61,736 nt of DNA from Deltaproteobacteria bacterium (GCA_021813445.1 JAKAKP010000079.1:1-61736); one strand, 5' to 3'; numbered from the stretch's first letter, positions 36,947 through 46,363 are shown. Program-made: numbers and translations. The notes: generated by a model from the sequence alone, not told the origin.

Positions 36947-37053
36947 TTACCATTTGGGGCTGATAAACAAAGATTGGAAGTCTAGGTGATCGATTAGTAG
37001 GTCGCCGCCGGCATAACTACTTTCCCCTCCTTTGCCGGGGAGAAATTCCTGCC
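36947..37053 (-). pseudogene. remnant of a third AmrS-like radical SAM gene (3' end)
   Basis: In one minus-strand frame this stretch reads PGKGGESSYAGGDLLIDHLD followed by a short tail and stop. It aligns with PGKGGEST...CGELLIDRLG near the end of AmrS paralogue 1. The Cys residues are lost. It overlaps the 3' end of the archaemetzincin gene in another frame. It is too short to function. Confidence 0.65.
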
Positions 37054-37637
37054 AAACGGCCGCGGCAGGCAGTGCAAAAGCCAGGACCCTTGCGGTCCGT
37101 ATCAGCCAGGGAGTTGGAAAAGAACATAACGCAGGAAGGATCAGGGCAGTGCCCCAGACCCAGGAGGTGCCCCAATTCGTGGACGGCTTCCTTGAGGGCC
37201 CGCTTCTGGAAGAGTTGGGGGCTGCCGGGAAGGCCGTAGAATTCCGGCTGGAGGCGGGCCAGGGAGATGATGGCGCATTTTTGCCGGAAGTCGGCAAGGC
37301 CAAAGACGAAATTGAGGTCCGGCATAAAGAGGTCTACTGCGGTTACTCCAAGCACCAACCCGTGGTTGCCAGGCCCAGGGGGTGGCAGTAAAGGCAGAAA
37401 AGCCTCGGCCAGGTATTGCCGTCGCCTGGAATTATAAGCACCGGCAGGCAACGGGACCTGCTCAAGCAGATTAACCTCTGCTTCAAATTCTTTCTGAAGG
37501 CCATTTATAAGGAAATCTATCAGTACAGGCGGCACCGACCCGCTGGGCACCAAGTTAATGCGTAAAGAGGCAGCATTTGCCGGCATAGCCCACAATCCAA
37601 CCAGAGCCAGGATTATGGCGATCCTAACTTTTCCCAT
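37017..37637 (-). CDS. archaemetzincin-like exported metalloprotease
   Basis: 206 residues from the ATG at 37637 with a signal peptide (MGKVRIAIILALVGLWAMPA); an upstream ATG at 37688 would add 17. The metzincin zinc motif is HELGHLLGLGHC, followed by the archaemetzincin Cys pattern CVMFFSNS, DRKGPGFC and TAC, so it belongs to peptidase family M54. The catalytic Glu and three His are all present. Most archaemetzincins are intracellular; a signal peptide would place this one in the periplasm. The 3' end runs into the AmrS remnant. Confidence 0.87.
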   Translation of the reverse strand: MGKVRIAIILALVGLWAMPANAASLRINLVPSGSVPPVLIDFLINGLQKEFEAEVNLLEQVPLPAGAYNSRRRQYLAEAFLPLLPPPGPGNHGLVLGVTAVDLFMPDLNFVFGLADFRQKCAIISLARLQPEFYGLPGSPQLFQKRALKEAVHELGHLLGLGHCPDPSCVMFFSNSLADTDRKGPGFCTACRGRLAGISPRQRRGK

Positions 37638-38102
37638 CCAGGGTCGCGACTTTAGCGGGCAAAAGATCTTTTGATCAAAGCCCATCATTTCTTAATACAG
37701 GAAAGAGAATAAAGGCTTTATTCTCGGGAAAGCCCTTTTAGTACCTCCTGGTGTGCAAGCAAAGCCAGAGCCTGTCCTCTGCGTCTCCGCGGTGAATTTC
37801 CTTTTTTTCACCGCAGAGGCGCAGAGAGCTCAGAGAGGATACGCAGAAAAAAGACTTTTGCAAAAGCCCTAGCTGCATTTAGCCCAAAGTGCTGCTTGAA
37901 CGCCTTTAATCCAATTTAATAATCCATTTCTGAAAAGCGACCTTTGAGTCAAAATTTTTGATTGAAAAAAAATATGGAAGAGACCAATAAAGGAATAAGA
38001 CCTGTCCCTATTGCTCGGATAATTCCTAACCGGGTTCGGAAAGGCGGGATGCTCTCTCTGCTTTAATGAGAACAACGAAAGATCCGGAATGGGGATCAGA
38101 AA
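37638..38102. other. intergenic region
   Basis: No gene is seen beyond the 5' end of the archaemetzincin. It contains the long palindrome at 37777-37826. Minus-strand frames here are out-of-phase readings of the next gene. Confidence 0.5.
37777..37826. repeat. 20-bp-arm imperfect palindrome
   Basis: CTCTGCGTCTCCGCGGTGAA (37777-37796) pairs with 37807-37826 with two mismatches, around a T-rich loop. The sequence type, CACCGCAGAG with CTCTGCGG, is one I have seen as an intergenic palindrome in many unrelated genomes. Confidence 0.8.
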
Positions 38103-38768
38103 GTGGTCTATCTGAAAGACAGGATCTTCGAAAATAAGCAAGAACTCAGGCAGGCGGTCTGGGCCTACATGGAGGACCACCACCTGGTCACCTTTCCGAG
38201 GCCCTGCTTTGGCAGGATTCCAAATTTCCATGGCGCCGAGGCCGCAGCCGCAAGACTGGCGGCGCTGCCGGAATGGCATGAGGCCCGGGTGATCTTTGCC
38301 ACCCCGGACTCCGCCTTACATCCTGCCAGAGTCAGGGCTCTGGAAGAAGGCAAGGCTCTGCTCGTCGCCGCCCCCAGGATAACCGGCTTTTATCTCCTTA
38401 AAGACATTCACCCGGAAGAAGCCTTCCAGGCCGCGAGCATCAAGGGGTTTGGGGAGTTTGGCCAACCGGTTACGCTGGGGCCTGCTCTTCCCCGAGTGGG
38501 CCTCTATCTTACCGGCGCGGTGGCGGTTGACCGGCAGGGCAACCGGATCGGCAAAGGGGCAGGTTACGGCGACCAGGAAGACCTGCTCCTGTCGCAGGCA
38601 AAGCTTATCGATGAGAACACTCCCCGGGTCGCCCTGGTGCACGATATCCAGGTTTTTGAGGACTTTTCCCCTCTTATGCGCAGGCATGATCGCCGGATAG
38701 ACCTCATTGTCACCCCGGAAAGAATTTATCGAATCCATTGGGTTGCCGAAAACAATGACCCTCATTGA
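38103..38768 (+). CDS. 5-formyltetrahydrofolate cyclo-ligase family protein
   Basis: 221 residues with a GTG start at 38103. Cyclo-ligases convert 5-formyl-THF to 5,10-methenyl-THF with ATP. The N-terminal KQELRQAVWAYME and the C-terminal VAVDRQGNRIGKGAGYGDQE are family features; the loop is the GKGAGYGD form of the MTHFSD-type branch instead of GxGxGYYD. The exact activity is therefore less sure than for classical MTHFS. It overlaps by 4 bases a truncated nitroreductase frame. Confidence 0.82.
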   Translation: MVYLKDRIFENKQELRQAVWAYMEDHHLVTFPRPCFGRIPNFHGAEAAAARLAALPEWHEARVIFATPDSALHPARVRALEEGKALLVAAPRITGFYLLKDIHPEEAFQAASIKGFGEFGQPVTLGPALPRVGLYLTGAVAVDRQGNRIGKGAGYGDQEDLLLSQAKLIDENTPRVALVHDIQVFEDFSPLMRRHDRRIDLIVTPERIYRIHWVAENNDPH

Positions 38769-39034
38769 AGATACGCTCGCGGCGTTCCATAAGGCGTTAT
38801 AAACAAGAGCGTCTCCCTCTGGAGGCGATAAGCAGGGCCGTGGATGATGCGCGCTTTGCTCCTTCCGCCCGCAACATGCAACCGTGGCGCTTTATTGTCG
38901 TGCATAAGCCAGAGCTAGTTAAAGAAATGAATGGCGTAGTGAGGTGGCTTGTATGGAAGGACAAGGCAGGAAAAGTCCATGTTCCTAAAAAGCGGTTGAG
39001 AGAGGTGATGTCTGTCGACGGATATGCCTTCTAA
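38765..39034 (+). pseudogene. N-terminal fragment of a nitroreductase-family protein
   Basis: 89 residues from a TTG that overlaps the previous stop (TTGA). RSRRSIRRYKQERLPLEAIS, RFAPSARNMQPWRFIVVHKP and ELVKEM are the FMN-binding N-terminal region of nitroreductases. The frame then ends early at GYAF; the usual proteins are about 170-200 residues and carry the rest of the FMN site. It is probably a decayed gene. Confidence 0.8.
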
Positions 39035-39189
39035 CCCACTTTATTCATGAGGAGCCTTGTAGAAAAAGCCCGGGAAGGGAGCAAAATACGGTTGGTTAGC
39101 GGAGATAATCATGGCGATCTTGGATTTTTGTCCCTCACATCCGGTCCGGCCATATTGCAAATGCTGCCACAGGGTCTTTCCCTGTATTC

Positions 39190-40035
39190 TTAGCCCAAAA
39201 GCATTTTGGTGGAGGTCAGGCTCCTGGCGCACAACAAATTGCGCCATTCGTCCGCCTGGTGGCGCTTCGGGGTCTCCATGATTGCGGCCGCGGGGCGCAG
39301 CCAGGGGTGGGAGAAAAATTGGCGAAATCCTTCCAGCCCGATAGTCCCCTGGCCCAGGTGGGCGTGGCGGTCCCGGCGGGAGCCCAGGGGCGCCCGGGAA
39401 TCATTGAGGTGGATGATTTTCAGGCGCTCCAGGCCGGGACCTTGGGCGATTTCCAGGAGTAAACGGGCCACTCCTGCCGGGTGGCGCAGGTCATAGCCGG
39501 CCCCGAACGCGTGGGAGGTGTCCAGGCAGAGGCCCAGGGGCACCTCCGCCCGGCGCATAATCATTCCCAGGTGCTCGGGCCGCCACCCCAATTCCTGGCC
39601 CTGGCCCGCGGTATTTTCTATGAGCACCAACGGCGGCGGGGACGTTTGCGCCACTGCCGCCGCCAGGGTCCGGGCCACCCGCCGGAAACTCTCCGGCTCC
39701 AAAGCCGCGTGGCCGGGATGGCAGATGAGGTAATCGGCCTCCAGTTCCCGGGCCAAAGCCAGTTCCCGGGCCAAGCGCTCCCTGGACTTCTGATACAAAG
39801 CCGCATCCACTGACGCCAGGTTGGGCAGATAGGTGAGATGCACGGCCAAAGGGCCCAGGCCCGCCAGCCTGCGGGCGGAGATAAAAGCCTCTATTTCCGG
39901 CCGCGGAATTTCGCGCCATTTCCAGGCCCGGGGATTCTGGACAAAGATCTGCAAGGCCTGGCAACCCAGGACCTGAGCCTGCTGAATGGCCCGCAGCAAA
40001 GACCCGGCAATGGAGAGGTGAAAACCTAGACGCAT
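39190..40035 (-). CDS. nfo: endonuclease IV (AP endonuclease)
   Basis: 281 residues. It cuts DNA at abasic sites and trims damaged 3' ends. AP endonuclease family 2 motifs are present: GFHLSIAGSL at the N-terminus, FVQNPRAWKWR, ICHPGHAA, VLIENTAGQGQELG, LCLDTSHAFGAGYDL and IHLNDSRAPLGSRRDRHAHL. These hold the zinc ligands of the TIM barrel. The start is followed at 40045 by a heptad dyad, with the divergent lptG beyond. Confidence 0.95.
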   Translation of the reverse strand: MRLGFHLSIAGSLLRAIQQAQVLGCQALQIFVQNPRAWKWREIPRPEIEAFISARRLAGLGPLAVHLTYLPNLASVDAALYQKSRERLARELALARELEADYLICHPGHAALEPESFRRVARTLAAAVAQTSPPPLVLIENTAGQGQELGWRPEHLGMIMRRAEVPLGLCLDTSHAFGAGYDLRHPAGVARLLLEIAQGPGLERLKIIHLNDSRAPLGSRRDRHAHLGQGTIGLEGFRQFFSHPWLRPAAAIMETPKRHQADEWRNLLCARSLTSTKMLLG

Positions 40036-40044
40036 TTAGAGACA

Positions 40045-40182
40045 GTTTTCTGTTTCCAGTTTTCTGTTAAGGAAAAAGGGTTAGTAAAGGCGTCATAATT
40101 CTATCTTCCGACCCTGAAAAGAAACTGCCATATCCGCAGAAATTCTGCACTTACGGAAAACGGAAAACGGAAAACGGAAAAC
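40045..40182. repeat. AAAC-class heptad dyad
   Basis: Left arm units GTTTTCT, GTTTCCA, GTTTTCT, GTTAAGG (40045-40072) are the inverted form of right arm units GGAAAAC repeated four times (40155-40182). An ordinary sequence of about 80 bases lies between. The dyad fills the divergent nfo-lptG gap. Confidence 0.85.
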
Positions 40183-40234
40183 AGATTTCCATCCCCCTTA
40201 TCCTCTTCCCCGTTTTCTGATATATCACATAATA

Positions 40235-41335
40235 ATGAAGTTTTTCCCCTCCATGCGTCCCCGCATCCTGGAAGCCTATGTGGCCAGGGAATTCCTCAAA
40301 CTCACCGGCCTCAGCATGGCTACCTTTGTTTCTATATTCATCGTGGTGGATTTCTTTGAGAAGATTGACCGCCTGGTCCGGGCCCGTTTAGGGGTGGTGG
40401 ATCTTTTGCATTACTTCCTCCTGAAAATCCCCTTTTCTTTGTCGGAAGTTATCCCGCCGGCGGTGCTGCTGGGAGTGATGCTGACTTTCGGTCTGATGTC
40501 CCGGAGCCACGAAACCATGGCCATCAGGACCTCAGGTCTGGATATTCTCCGCTTAACCAGGCCGGCCATTATTATCGCCATCCTGGCAGGGGTGCTGCTG
40601 CTCTCGTTAAAGCTCTACCTGGTGCCTTGGAGCCAGGCCCGGCTCAACCTTTTTTGGGAAACCCGGGTGGATAAAAAACCATTGCCCAGTCTCCTGAATA
40701 TGCAGCATTTTTGGTACAAAGGGGACCAGGTCATCTACAATATCCTCCTGTTCCGGAAAGATACGCAGACTCTGGAAGGAGTCAATATCTATCTGTTTGA
40801 CCGCAAGTTCAACCTGATCCAGGTTATTGCCGCAAGCCGGGCTCAATGGCAGGGAGACCACTGGCGTTTTTACCATGGTTTTATCCAGTCTCTTGACCCA
40901 GGGGGAAAAGAATTCGGGGAAAAATTTGAGGAACGGGATGTGGTCCTCACGGAAAGGCCGGAAGACTTCTCCGGACTGGAAAAAAAAGTGAACGAGATGG
41001 ATCTGATCGAACTCTATCACTTTGTCCGGCGTCTGGAACGGGACGGCTACAAATCCACTTCCTACCGGCTTGATCTTTACCGGCGCATCTCCCTGTCCAT
41101 TACCCCTTTGATTTTGGTAATCATGGGATTGGCCTTGACTTTGCGGGGAGAGAAAATTAACATCCCGGTAGTAGTCACCATGGGCCTGGGACTGATGTTC
41201 GGCTACTGGCTCTTTTTCGGATTCTGTGTGTCCTTTGGTGAGGCAGGGCGGTGGCCGATTTTTTGGGCCGTCACCATGCCCCATCTGGGCTTCGGAGCAG
41301 TGGCCGTCGGCTTATTGCGTCGAGTCAACCGTTAA
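40235..41335 (+). CDS. lptG: LPS export permease LptG (LptF/LptG family)
   Basis: 366 residues of the LptF/LptG permease family, which with LptB and LptC pulls lipopolysaccharide from the inner membrane to the periplasmic bridge. Three membrane helices lie at each end (about 25-45, 60-85 and 105-125; then 290-308, 315-335 and 340-360) with a periplasmic jellyroll-like domain between. FEKIDRLVRA, SRSHETMAIRTSG and SITPLILVIMGLAL are family motifs. LptG rather than LptF is chosen from the C-terminal pattern. Its usual partner lptF is not adjacent. It indicates an LPS-bearing outer membrane. Confidence 0.92.
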   Translation: MKFFPSMRPRILEAYVAREFLKLTGLSMATFVSIFIVVDFFEKIDRLVRARLGVVDLLHYFLLKIPFSLSEVIPPAVLLGVMLTFGLMSRSHETMAIRTSGLDILRLTRPAIIIAILAGVLLLSLKLYLVPWSQARLNLFWETRVDKKPLPSLLNMQHFWYKGDQVIYNILLFRKDTQTLEGVNIYLFDRKFNLIQVIAASRAQWQGDHWRFYHGFIQSLDPGGKEFGEKFEERDVVLTERPEDFSGLEKKVNEMDLIELYHFVRRLERDGYKSTSYRLDLYRRISLSITPLILVIMGLALTLRGEKINIPVVVTMGLGLMFGYWLFFGFCVSFGEAGRWPIFWAVTMPHLGFGAVAVGLLRRVNR

Positions 41336-41715
41336 CCGGCACCCCCGGGGAACTTTAAGACCGGTATTTTTTTCTCCGGGCCAAGAAGTCGGCTCCAGTT
41401 GATAATTACTGATAATTTCAACATAATCCAATCGTCTCAGCTCTGCGGTCCCCTCCTGCCCAGGGAAATGCAGGCCCAAAGCAAATAATTAGTTAATTTT
41501 TTATTGTCATGGCGGGGGAATTTGTGCTATCAAAGAACCGCCAACCCGCGGGATACTGGCAAGGCAGGGGTATTTTGGGGAACCCATTGCCTATTGAACA
41601 AAATACAGGGAAAAGGGGGGATGGGCCAAGGGGATACCATTTGCTGATGTTGGTCATGATTAGGTGTACCGGGATAAGTAATTAACCGCAAACCAGGAGA
41701 AATGGAGACCAAAGC
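41336..41715. other. intergenic region before the HU gene
   Basis: No gene is seen. A possible promoter for the HU gene lies at 41504-41533. No repeat of the heptad or dyad type is visible. Confidence 0.45.
41504..41533 (+). promoter_or_regulatory. possible promoter of the HU gene
   Basis: TTGTCA (41504-41509) and TATCAA (41528-41533) are spaced by 18 bases. This would leave a 5' leader of about 175 bases. It is only a moderate match. Confidence 0.35.
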
Positions 41716-41988
41716 ATGACTAAGGCAGAATTGATTGCGCAAGTGGCAGGTGAGGCCCAATTAAGGAAGGTTGACGCGGAAAAGGCCATTAATTCTTTAA
41801 TTCGTACTGTTTCCAATACCTTGAAAAAGACAGGCCGTTTGGCCCTGGCTGGATTCGGCACCTTCGTGGTTTCCCAACGGAAGGCCCGGGAAGGTCGGAA
41901 TCCGCAAACTGGCAAACCGATTAAGATTCCCGCCACCAAGGTGGTAAAATTTAAACCCGGTAAGCAGCTGAAAGATTTAGTGAAGTAA
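41716..41988 (+). CDS. hup: HU-family nucleoid protein
   Basis: 90 residues, exact HU length. It bends and compacts DNA as a dimer. MTKAELIAQVAGEAQLRKVD opens the helical body, RLALAGFGTFVVSQRKAREG is the beta region, and GRNPQTGKPIKIPATKVVKF is the DNA-binding arm with the conserved NP. SD GGAGA lies upstream. It is monocistronic. IHF subunits differ in the arm, so HU is the better call. Confidence 0.96.
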   Translation: MTKAELIAQVAGEAQLRKVDAEKAINSLIRTVSNTLKKTGRLALAGFGTFVVSQRKAREGRNPQTGKPIKIPATKVVKFKPGKQLKDLVK

Positions 41989-42589
41989 GAGGCCGAGCAA
42001 AGCTGCCACCAAGAGACATGGGGAAGGGGTGGCCAGATGCCCTGGCAGTTGTGAATACTGGTCACCTGCTTAACCATGCCGAAGCTGGCTCAGGCCTAAT
42101 GCCGGTGCAGACAGCTGAGGGGAAACGGGGTAATTACGGTCTGCGCGCTTCCCCATCTCCGGCCGCTCCCTGAGGGGGGGCCAGTAACCGGCACTGCTAG
42201 TGCATTGCATGATAAGGGTTTTTTTCCCTCGATGCTGGTTTGACCTAGCTCCCCCAGGAACACCAGAAATTGGGGGAAACCGCTTTATGGGAGTTGATTT
42301 GGGGGGGAGGGGGGAGGATTCCTCCCCACCCCCATCATTTGCTCCGGCAATTCCTCTTTCAGCTTCTGGCCGCCCCGCCCGCGGCTCCCTCCCTGATATA
42401 CCTTCCCGAATTTTACTTTGCCTTGCCGGTCTGGCAAACCTCTGGAGTTCCCAAATCCTATTGCCATGCAACAAACCGGCAGAATCAGCGGCGTTCATCT
42501 GCGTTTATCGGCGGTTAAATATTACCCTCCGATGCACGTCGATACACGCCGGTCTTTGGGATTTGTTGCATGCAAAAGCGAACATGGTA
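41989..42589. other. 600-base gap between the HU gene and selA
   Basis: No supported gene is present; frames here have no family features. It contains G/C tracts (about 42296-42335) and the third copy of the 144-bp dyad element. Confidence 0.5.
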
Positions 42590-42590
42590 T
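42451..42590 (+). repeat. 144-bp dyad element, copy 3
   Basis: Very close to copy 1 in the CGTTTATCGGCGGTTAAATA centre and the GATGCACGTCGATACACGCC right arm. It ends GGTAT at 42590, overlapping by one base the selA stop codon (42590-42592). Orientation is the same as in copies 1 and 2. Confidence 0.88.
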
Positions 42591-44029
42591 TAACCGGAGA
42601 GGCCGGTTGGGGTGGGCACGGTCTCTATCACCCGGCCTAATGCCGCCAATAGAGCCCTGTGTTCCTCGGGCCGGATGGTCCGCAGATCCAGGAGCAAGGC
42701 TCCGTGTTCCAGGCGGGCGATAATCGGGGGCTGGATTTGCCGCAAACGGGCCTCCAATTCATGGGAGGCCAGAGGGGGGAGTTCCAGGGCCAGCGCCCGG
42801 CTGGGGAGCACCGCTCCGGGCAGGGAGCCGCCGCCCACCCGGGCTTCGCTGGGGCGCACTTCCACTTTGATTTTGGTTCCCCAGCGGCGTTTCATGGCCC
42901 GGGTCAGATACCGGGCTTGACGCTCCAGATCCGCCAGGGGCCGGGTTAGCATGCGCAGGGTGGGAATGGCCTCCAGGGCCCGGGGCTCATCCAGATAGAG
43001 ACGCAGAGTGGCCTCCAGGCCGGCCAGGGTCATCTTGTCCGGGCGCAAGGCCCGGGTCAGAGGGTTCTGGCGCAGCCTGGCCACGACCTCCCGGGAGCCC
43101 AAGGCCAGCCCGGCCTGGGGGCCGCCCAGGAGTTTATCGCCGCTAAAGAGCACCAGGTCAAGGCCCGCGGCCAGGCTTTCCTGGACGGTGGGCTCTCTTT
43201 CCCACCCGTAGCGGCTGAGATCCAGGAGGCAGCCGCTGCCCAAGTCCTCCAAGGCCAGAAGCCCGTAGCGCCGGGCCAGGGCCACCAGTTCGGGTGATTC
43301 CACTTCGTGAGTGAAGCCGATGATGCGGAAATTGCTGGGATGGACCTTAAGCAGGGCTGCGGTCTCGGAAGTGATGGCGTTTTCATAGTCCCGGAGGTGG
43401 GTCTTGTTGGTGGTGCCCACTTCCTTCATGAAGGCGCCGCTGGCGGCCATGATCTCGGGCATGCGAAAGGAGCCGCCGATTTCTATTAACTGCCCCCGGG
43501 AGATGATCACCTCCCGGCCTTGGGCCAGGCTGTTCAGGGCCAACAGCACCGCGCCGGCATTGTTGTTCAATACCAATGCGGCCTCGCAGCCGGTGAGTTC
43601 CTGAAGCAGCCCTTCCAGGTGGTCATGGCGGGAGCCCCGTTCTCCTTTGACCAGATCATATTCCAGGGTAGAGTAGTGGGCCGCCACCTCTACAATTTGC
43701 TCCAGGGCCTCCGCGGCCAGGGGCGAGCGCCCCAGGTTGGTATGAATAATCACCCCGGTGGCGTTGATCACCCGGCGGAGGGAGGGTAGGGCCGCGGCTT
43801 GAAGGGCCTGGGCCACTTCGGTCAGGAAACCATCCAGATCGAACTCCCCGGGCAGAGTCTCGATGGGGGCGGCTGCGAAGCGCTGCCGCTGCACCTCCAG
43901 ATGGTCCCGAATCACCGCTACGGACAAAGACCGGGGCAGGGCCGCCAGGTCCGCGGCCAGACGGGGGTGCCGCAGCAGTTCAGCCACTGCCGGCAATTGC
44001 CGCAAAAGACGGGAAAGGGCAGGGTCCAT
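42590..44029 (-). CDS. selA: L-seryl-tRNA(Sec) selenium transferase
   Basis: 479 residues. SelA converts seryl-tRNA(Sec) to selenocysteinyl-tRNA(Sec) with selenophosphate and PLP. The PLP lysine is in VLFSGDKLLGGPQAG. NATGVIIHTNLGRSPLA and TNKTHLRDYENAI are family motifs, and the N-terminal helices (LRQLPAVAELLRHPRL) belong to the tRNA-binding domain. SD AAAGGAG precedes the ATG. This shows that the organism uses selenocysteine. selB, selC and selD are not in the window. Confidence 0.96.
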   Translation of the reverse strand: MDPALSRLLRQLPAVAELLRHPRLAADLAALPRSLSVAVIRDHLEVQRQRFAAAPIETLPGEFDLDGFLTEVAQALQAAALPSLRRVINATGVIIHTNLGRSPLAAEALEQIVEVAAHYSTLEYDLVKGERGSRHDHLEGLLQELTGCEAALVLNNNAGAVLLALNSLAQGREVIISRGQLIEIGGSFRMPEIMAASGAFMKEVGTTNKTHLRDYENAITSETAALLKVHPSNFRIIGFTHEVESPELVALARRYGLLALEDLGSGCLLDLSRYGWEREPTVQESLAAGLDLVLFSGDKLLGGPQAGLALGSREVVARLRQNPLTRALRPDKMTLAGLEATLRLYLDEPRALEAIPTLRMLTRPLADLERQARYLTRAMKRRWGTKIKVEVRPSEARVGGGSLPGAVLPSRALALELPPLASHELEARLRQIQPPIIARLEHGALLLDLRTIRPEEHRALLAALGRVIETVPTPTGLSG

Positions 44030-44361
44030 CAGGGTCTCCTTTGCCTAGGAATATGCCAGTAAGCCGAGGTTCTGTCAAATTGAAAGGCAAGGCCGGAGCC
44101 CGGCGCCACTGCCCCGGAGAGCGCCGCCTTCTCCGCCCCCTGGAGGAAAGGTTTGCTTGCGAAAGCTTTAATGAAATGTTAATATAAACCAATTGAAATC
44201 TCCTATGCCCCTGTCTCTCCAAAGCCATTATGATCCTCCGGCAGTTCCTGCAAATCAATTTCAGATTTTTTTGAAAAAACATTGACAAGGGTTGCAAGGT
44301 CTAATAAATTTATAAAGTTAAAATTTGGTCATTTACGGCCTAAGGAAACGGCGGGGCCTCG
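44030..44361. other. intergenic region before the tRNA operon
   Basis: No gene is seen. It contains the tRNA-tuf operon promoter at 44282-44310. selA is transcribed away from it, so this gap holds both start regions. Confidence 0.6.
44282..44310 (+). promoter_or_regulatory. promoter of the tRNA-tuf operon
   Basis: TTGACA (44282-44287) and TAAATT (44305-44310) are spaced by 17 bases and lie about 50 bases before the first tRNA. Confidence 0.7.
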
Positions 44362-44436
44362 GCTGGCGTAGCTCAATGGTAGAGCGGCTGATTTGTAATC
44401 AGCAGGTTGCGGGTTCGAGTCCCATCGCCAGCTCCA
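44362..44436 (+). tRNA. tRNA-Thr (anticodon TGT)
   Basis: Acceptor GCTGGCG/CGCCAGC, T arm GGTTCGAGTCC, CCA encoded at 44434-44436. The anticodon loop TTTGTAA gives TGT. First of four tRNAs before tuf, in the same order as the E. coli thrU-tyrU-glyT-thrT-tufB operon. Confidence 0.96.
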
Positions 44437-44459
44437 GCGGGGTATATTGTCGTCGAATT

Positions 44460-44544
44460 GGAGAGGTTCCCGAGCGGCCAAAGGGGACGGGCTGTAAACC
44501 CGTTGGCTCAGCCTTCGGAGGTTCGAATCCTCCCCTCTCCACCA
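44460..44544 (+). tRNA. tRNA-Tyr (anticodon GTA)
   Basis: Acceptor GGAGAGG/CCTCTCC, long variable arm as in bacterial tyrosine tRNAs, anticodon loop CTGTAAA, and an encoded CCA. Confidence 0.96.
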
Positions 44545-44567
44545 TTTTTGCAGCAAGGCGGGAAACG

Positions 44568-44643
44568 GCGGGAATAGCTCAATGGCTAGAGCATCAGCCT
44601 TCCAAGCTGAGGGTTGCGGGTTCGAGTCCCGTTTCCCGCTCCA
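44568..44643 (+). tRNA. tRNA-Gly (anticodon TCC)
   Basis: Acceptor GCGGGAA/TTCCCGC, anticodon in CTTCCAA, T arm GGTTCGAGTCC and an encoded CCA. Confidence 0.96.
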
Positions 44644-44650
44644 GCACAGG

Positions 44651-44727
44651 GCCCACGTAGCTCAGTAGGTAGAGCACTTCCTTGGTAAGGAAGAGGTTCA
44701 CCGGTTCGATCCCGGTCGTGGGCTCCA
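44651..44727 (+). tRNA. tRNA-Thr (anticodon GGT)
   Basis: Acceptor GCCCACG/CGTGGGC, anticodon loop TTGGTAA and an encoded CCA. Last tRNA before tuf; the 200-base spacer that follows has repeat arrays. Confidence 0.96.
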
Positions 44728-44748
44728 GATTTCTGGATCGGCGGAATT

Positions 44749-44769
44749 TCCGGCTGCAGGCTTGAGGCT
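44749..44769. repeat. GGCT-class heptad array in the trnT-tuf spacer
   Basis: TCCGGCT, GCAGGCT and TGAGGCT are in phase, then GCGGCTACCAGGC drifts. The first units of the nusG-rplK array (ATAGGCT, ACAGGCT) have the same form. Confidence 0.6.
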
Positions 44770-44839
44770 GCGGCTACCAGGCAAAACCAAAGTAATAGAG
44801 GAAACTCAACCCGTAAGGGTGCGGAGATAAACTGGAGGA

Positions 44840-44861
44840 GCGCAGGCTGGAAAGCCTGCGC
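44840..44861. repeat. 9-bp-arm palindrome upstream of tuf
   Basis: GCGCAGGCT and AGCCTGCGC are perfect inverted arms with the four-base loop GGAA, about 70 bases before the tuf start. No T tract follows. Confidence 0.8.
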
Positions 44862-44928
44862 CACCGATTTTAAACCCAGCCCCGGGGCGGAGCCGGGTTA
44901 AAGGTCAACTTGAGGCGGAGATAGAAAG

Positions 44929-46122
<1,194 letters not shown>

Positions 46123-46125
46123 GCC

Positions 46126-46275
46126 ATGAGAGATATCATTACCTTAGCATGCACCGAGTGTAAGCGCCGGAATTATACGACCACCAAGAATAAACGGCGG
46201 ACACCTGACCGGCTGAGCTTTAAAAAATACTGTTCGTTTTGCCGGACCCACACCCTGCATAAAGAGAGCAAGTAG
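46126..46275 (+). CDS. rpmG: 50S ribosomal protein L33
   Basis: 49 residues: [20 protein letters not shown] at the N-terminus, then the second Cys pair in [15 protein letters not shown]. Four Cys (CTEC and CSFC) make this the zinc-binding form of L33. It starts 3 bases after the tuf stop and is followed by tRNA-Trp. The gene is short but in the standard position of the tuf-rpmG-trnW-secE-nusG series. Confidence 0.96.
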   Translation: MRDIITLACTECKRRNYTTTKNKRRTPDRLSFKKYCSFCRTHTLHKESK

Positions 46276-46286
46276 GGGGAATAATC

Positions 46287-46363
46287 AGGCCAGTAGCTCG
46301 AACGGTTAGAGCGCCGGTCTCCAAAACCGGATGTTGGGGGTTCGAATCCCTCCTGGCCTGCCA
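46287..46363 (+). tRNA. tRNA-Trp (anticodon CCA)
   Basis: Acceptor AGGCCAG/CTGGCCT, anticodon loop CTCCAAA, T arm GGTTCGAATCC and an encoded CCA. It sits between rpmG and secE, as in many proteobacteria. Confidence 0.96.

Noticed and set aside
39047-39193. 48-residue open frame between the nitroreductase fragment and nfo
   Set aside because: It reads plausibly (KIRLVSGDNHGDLGFL, then LQMLPQGLSLYS) and may be a gene scrap, but I could not match it to a family and it overlaps the nfo stop.
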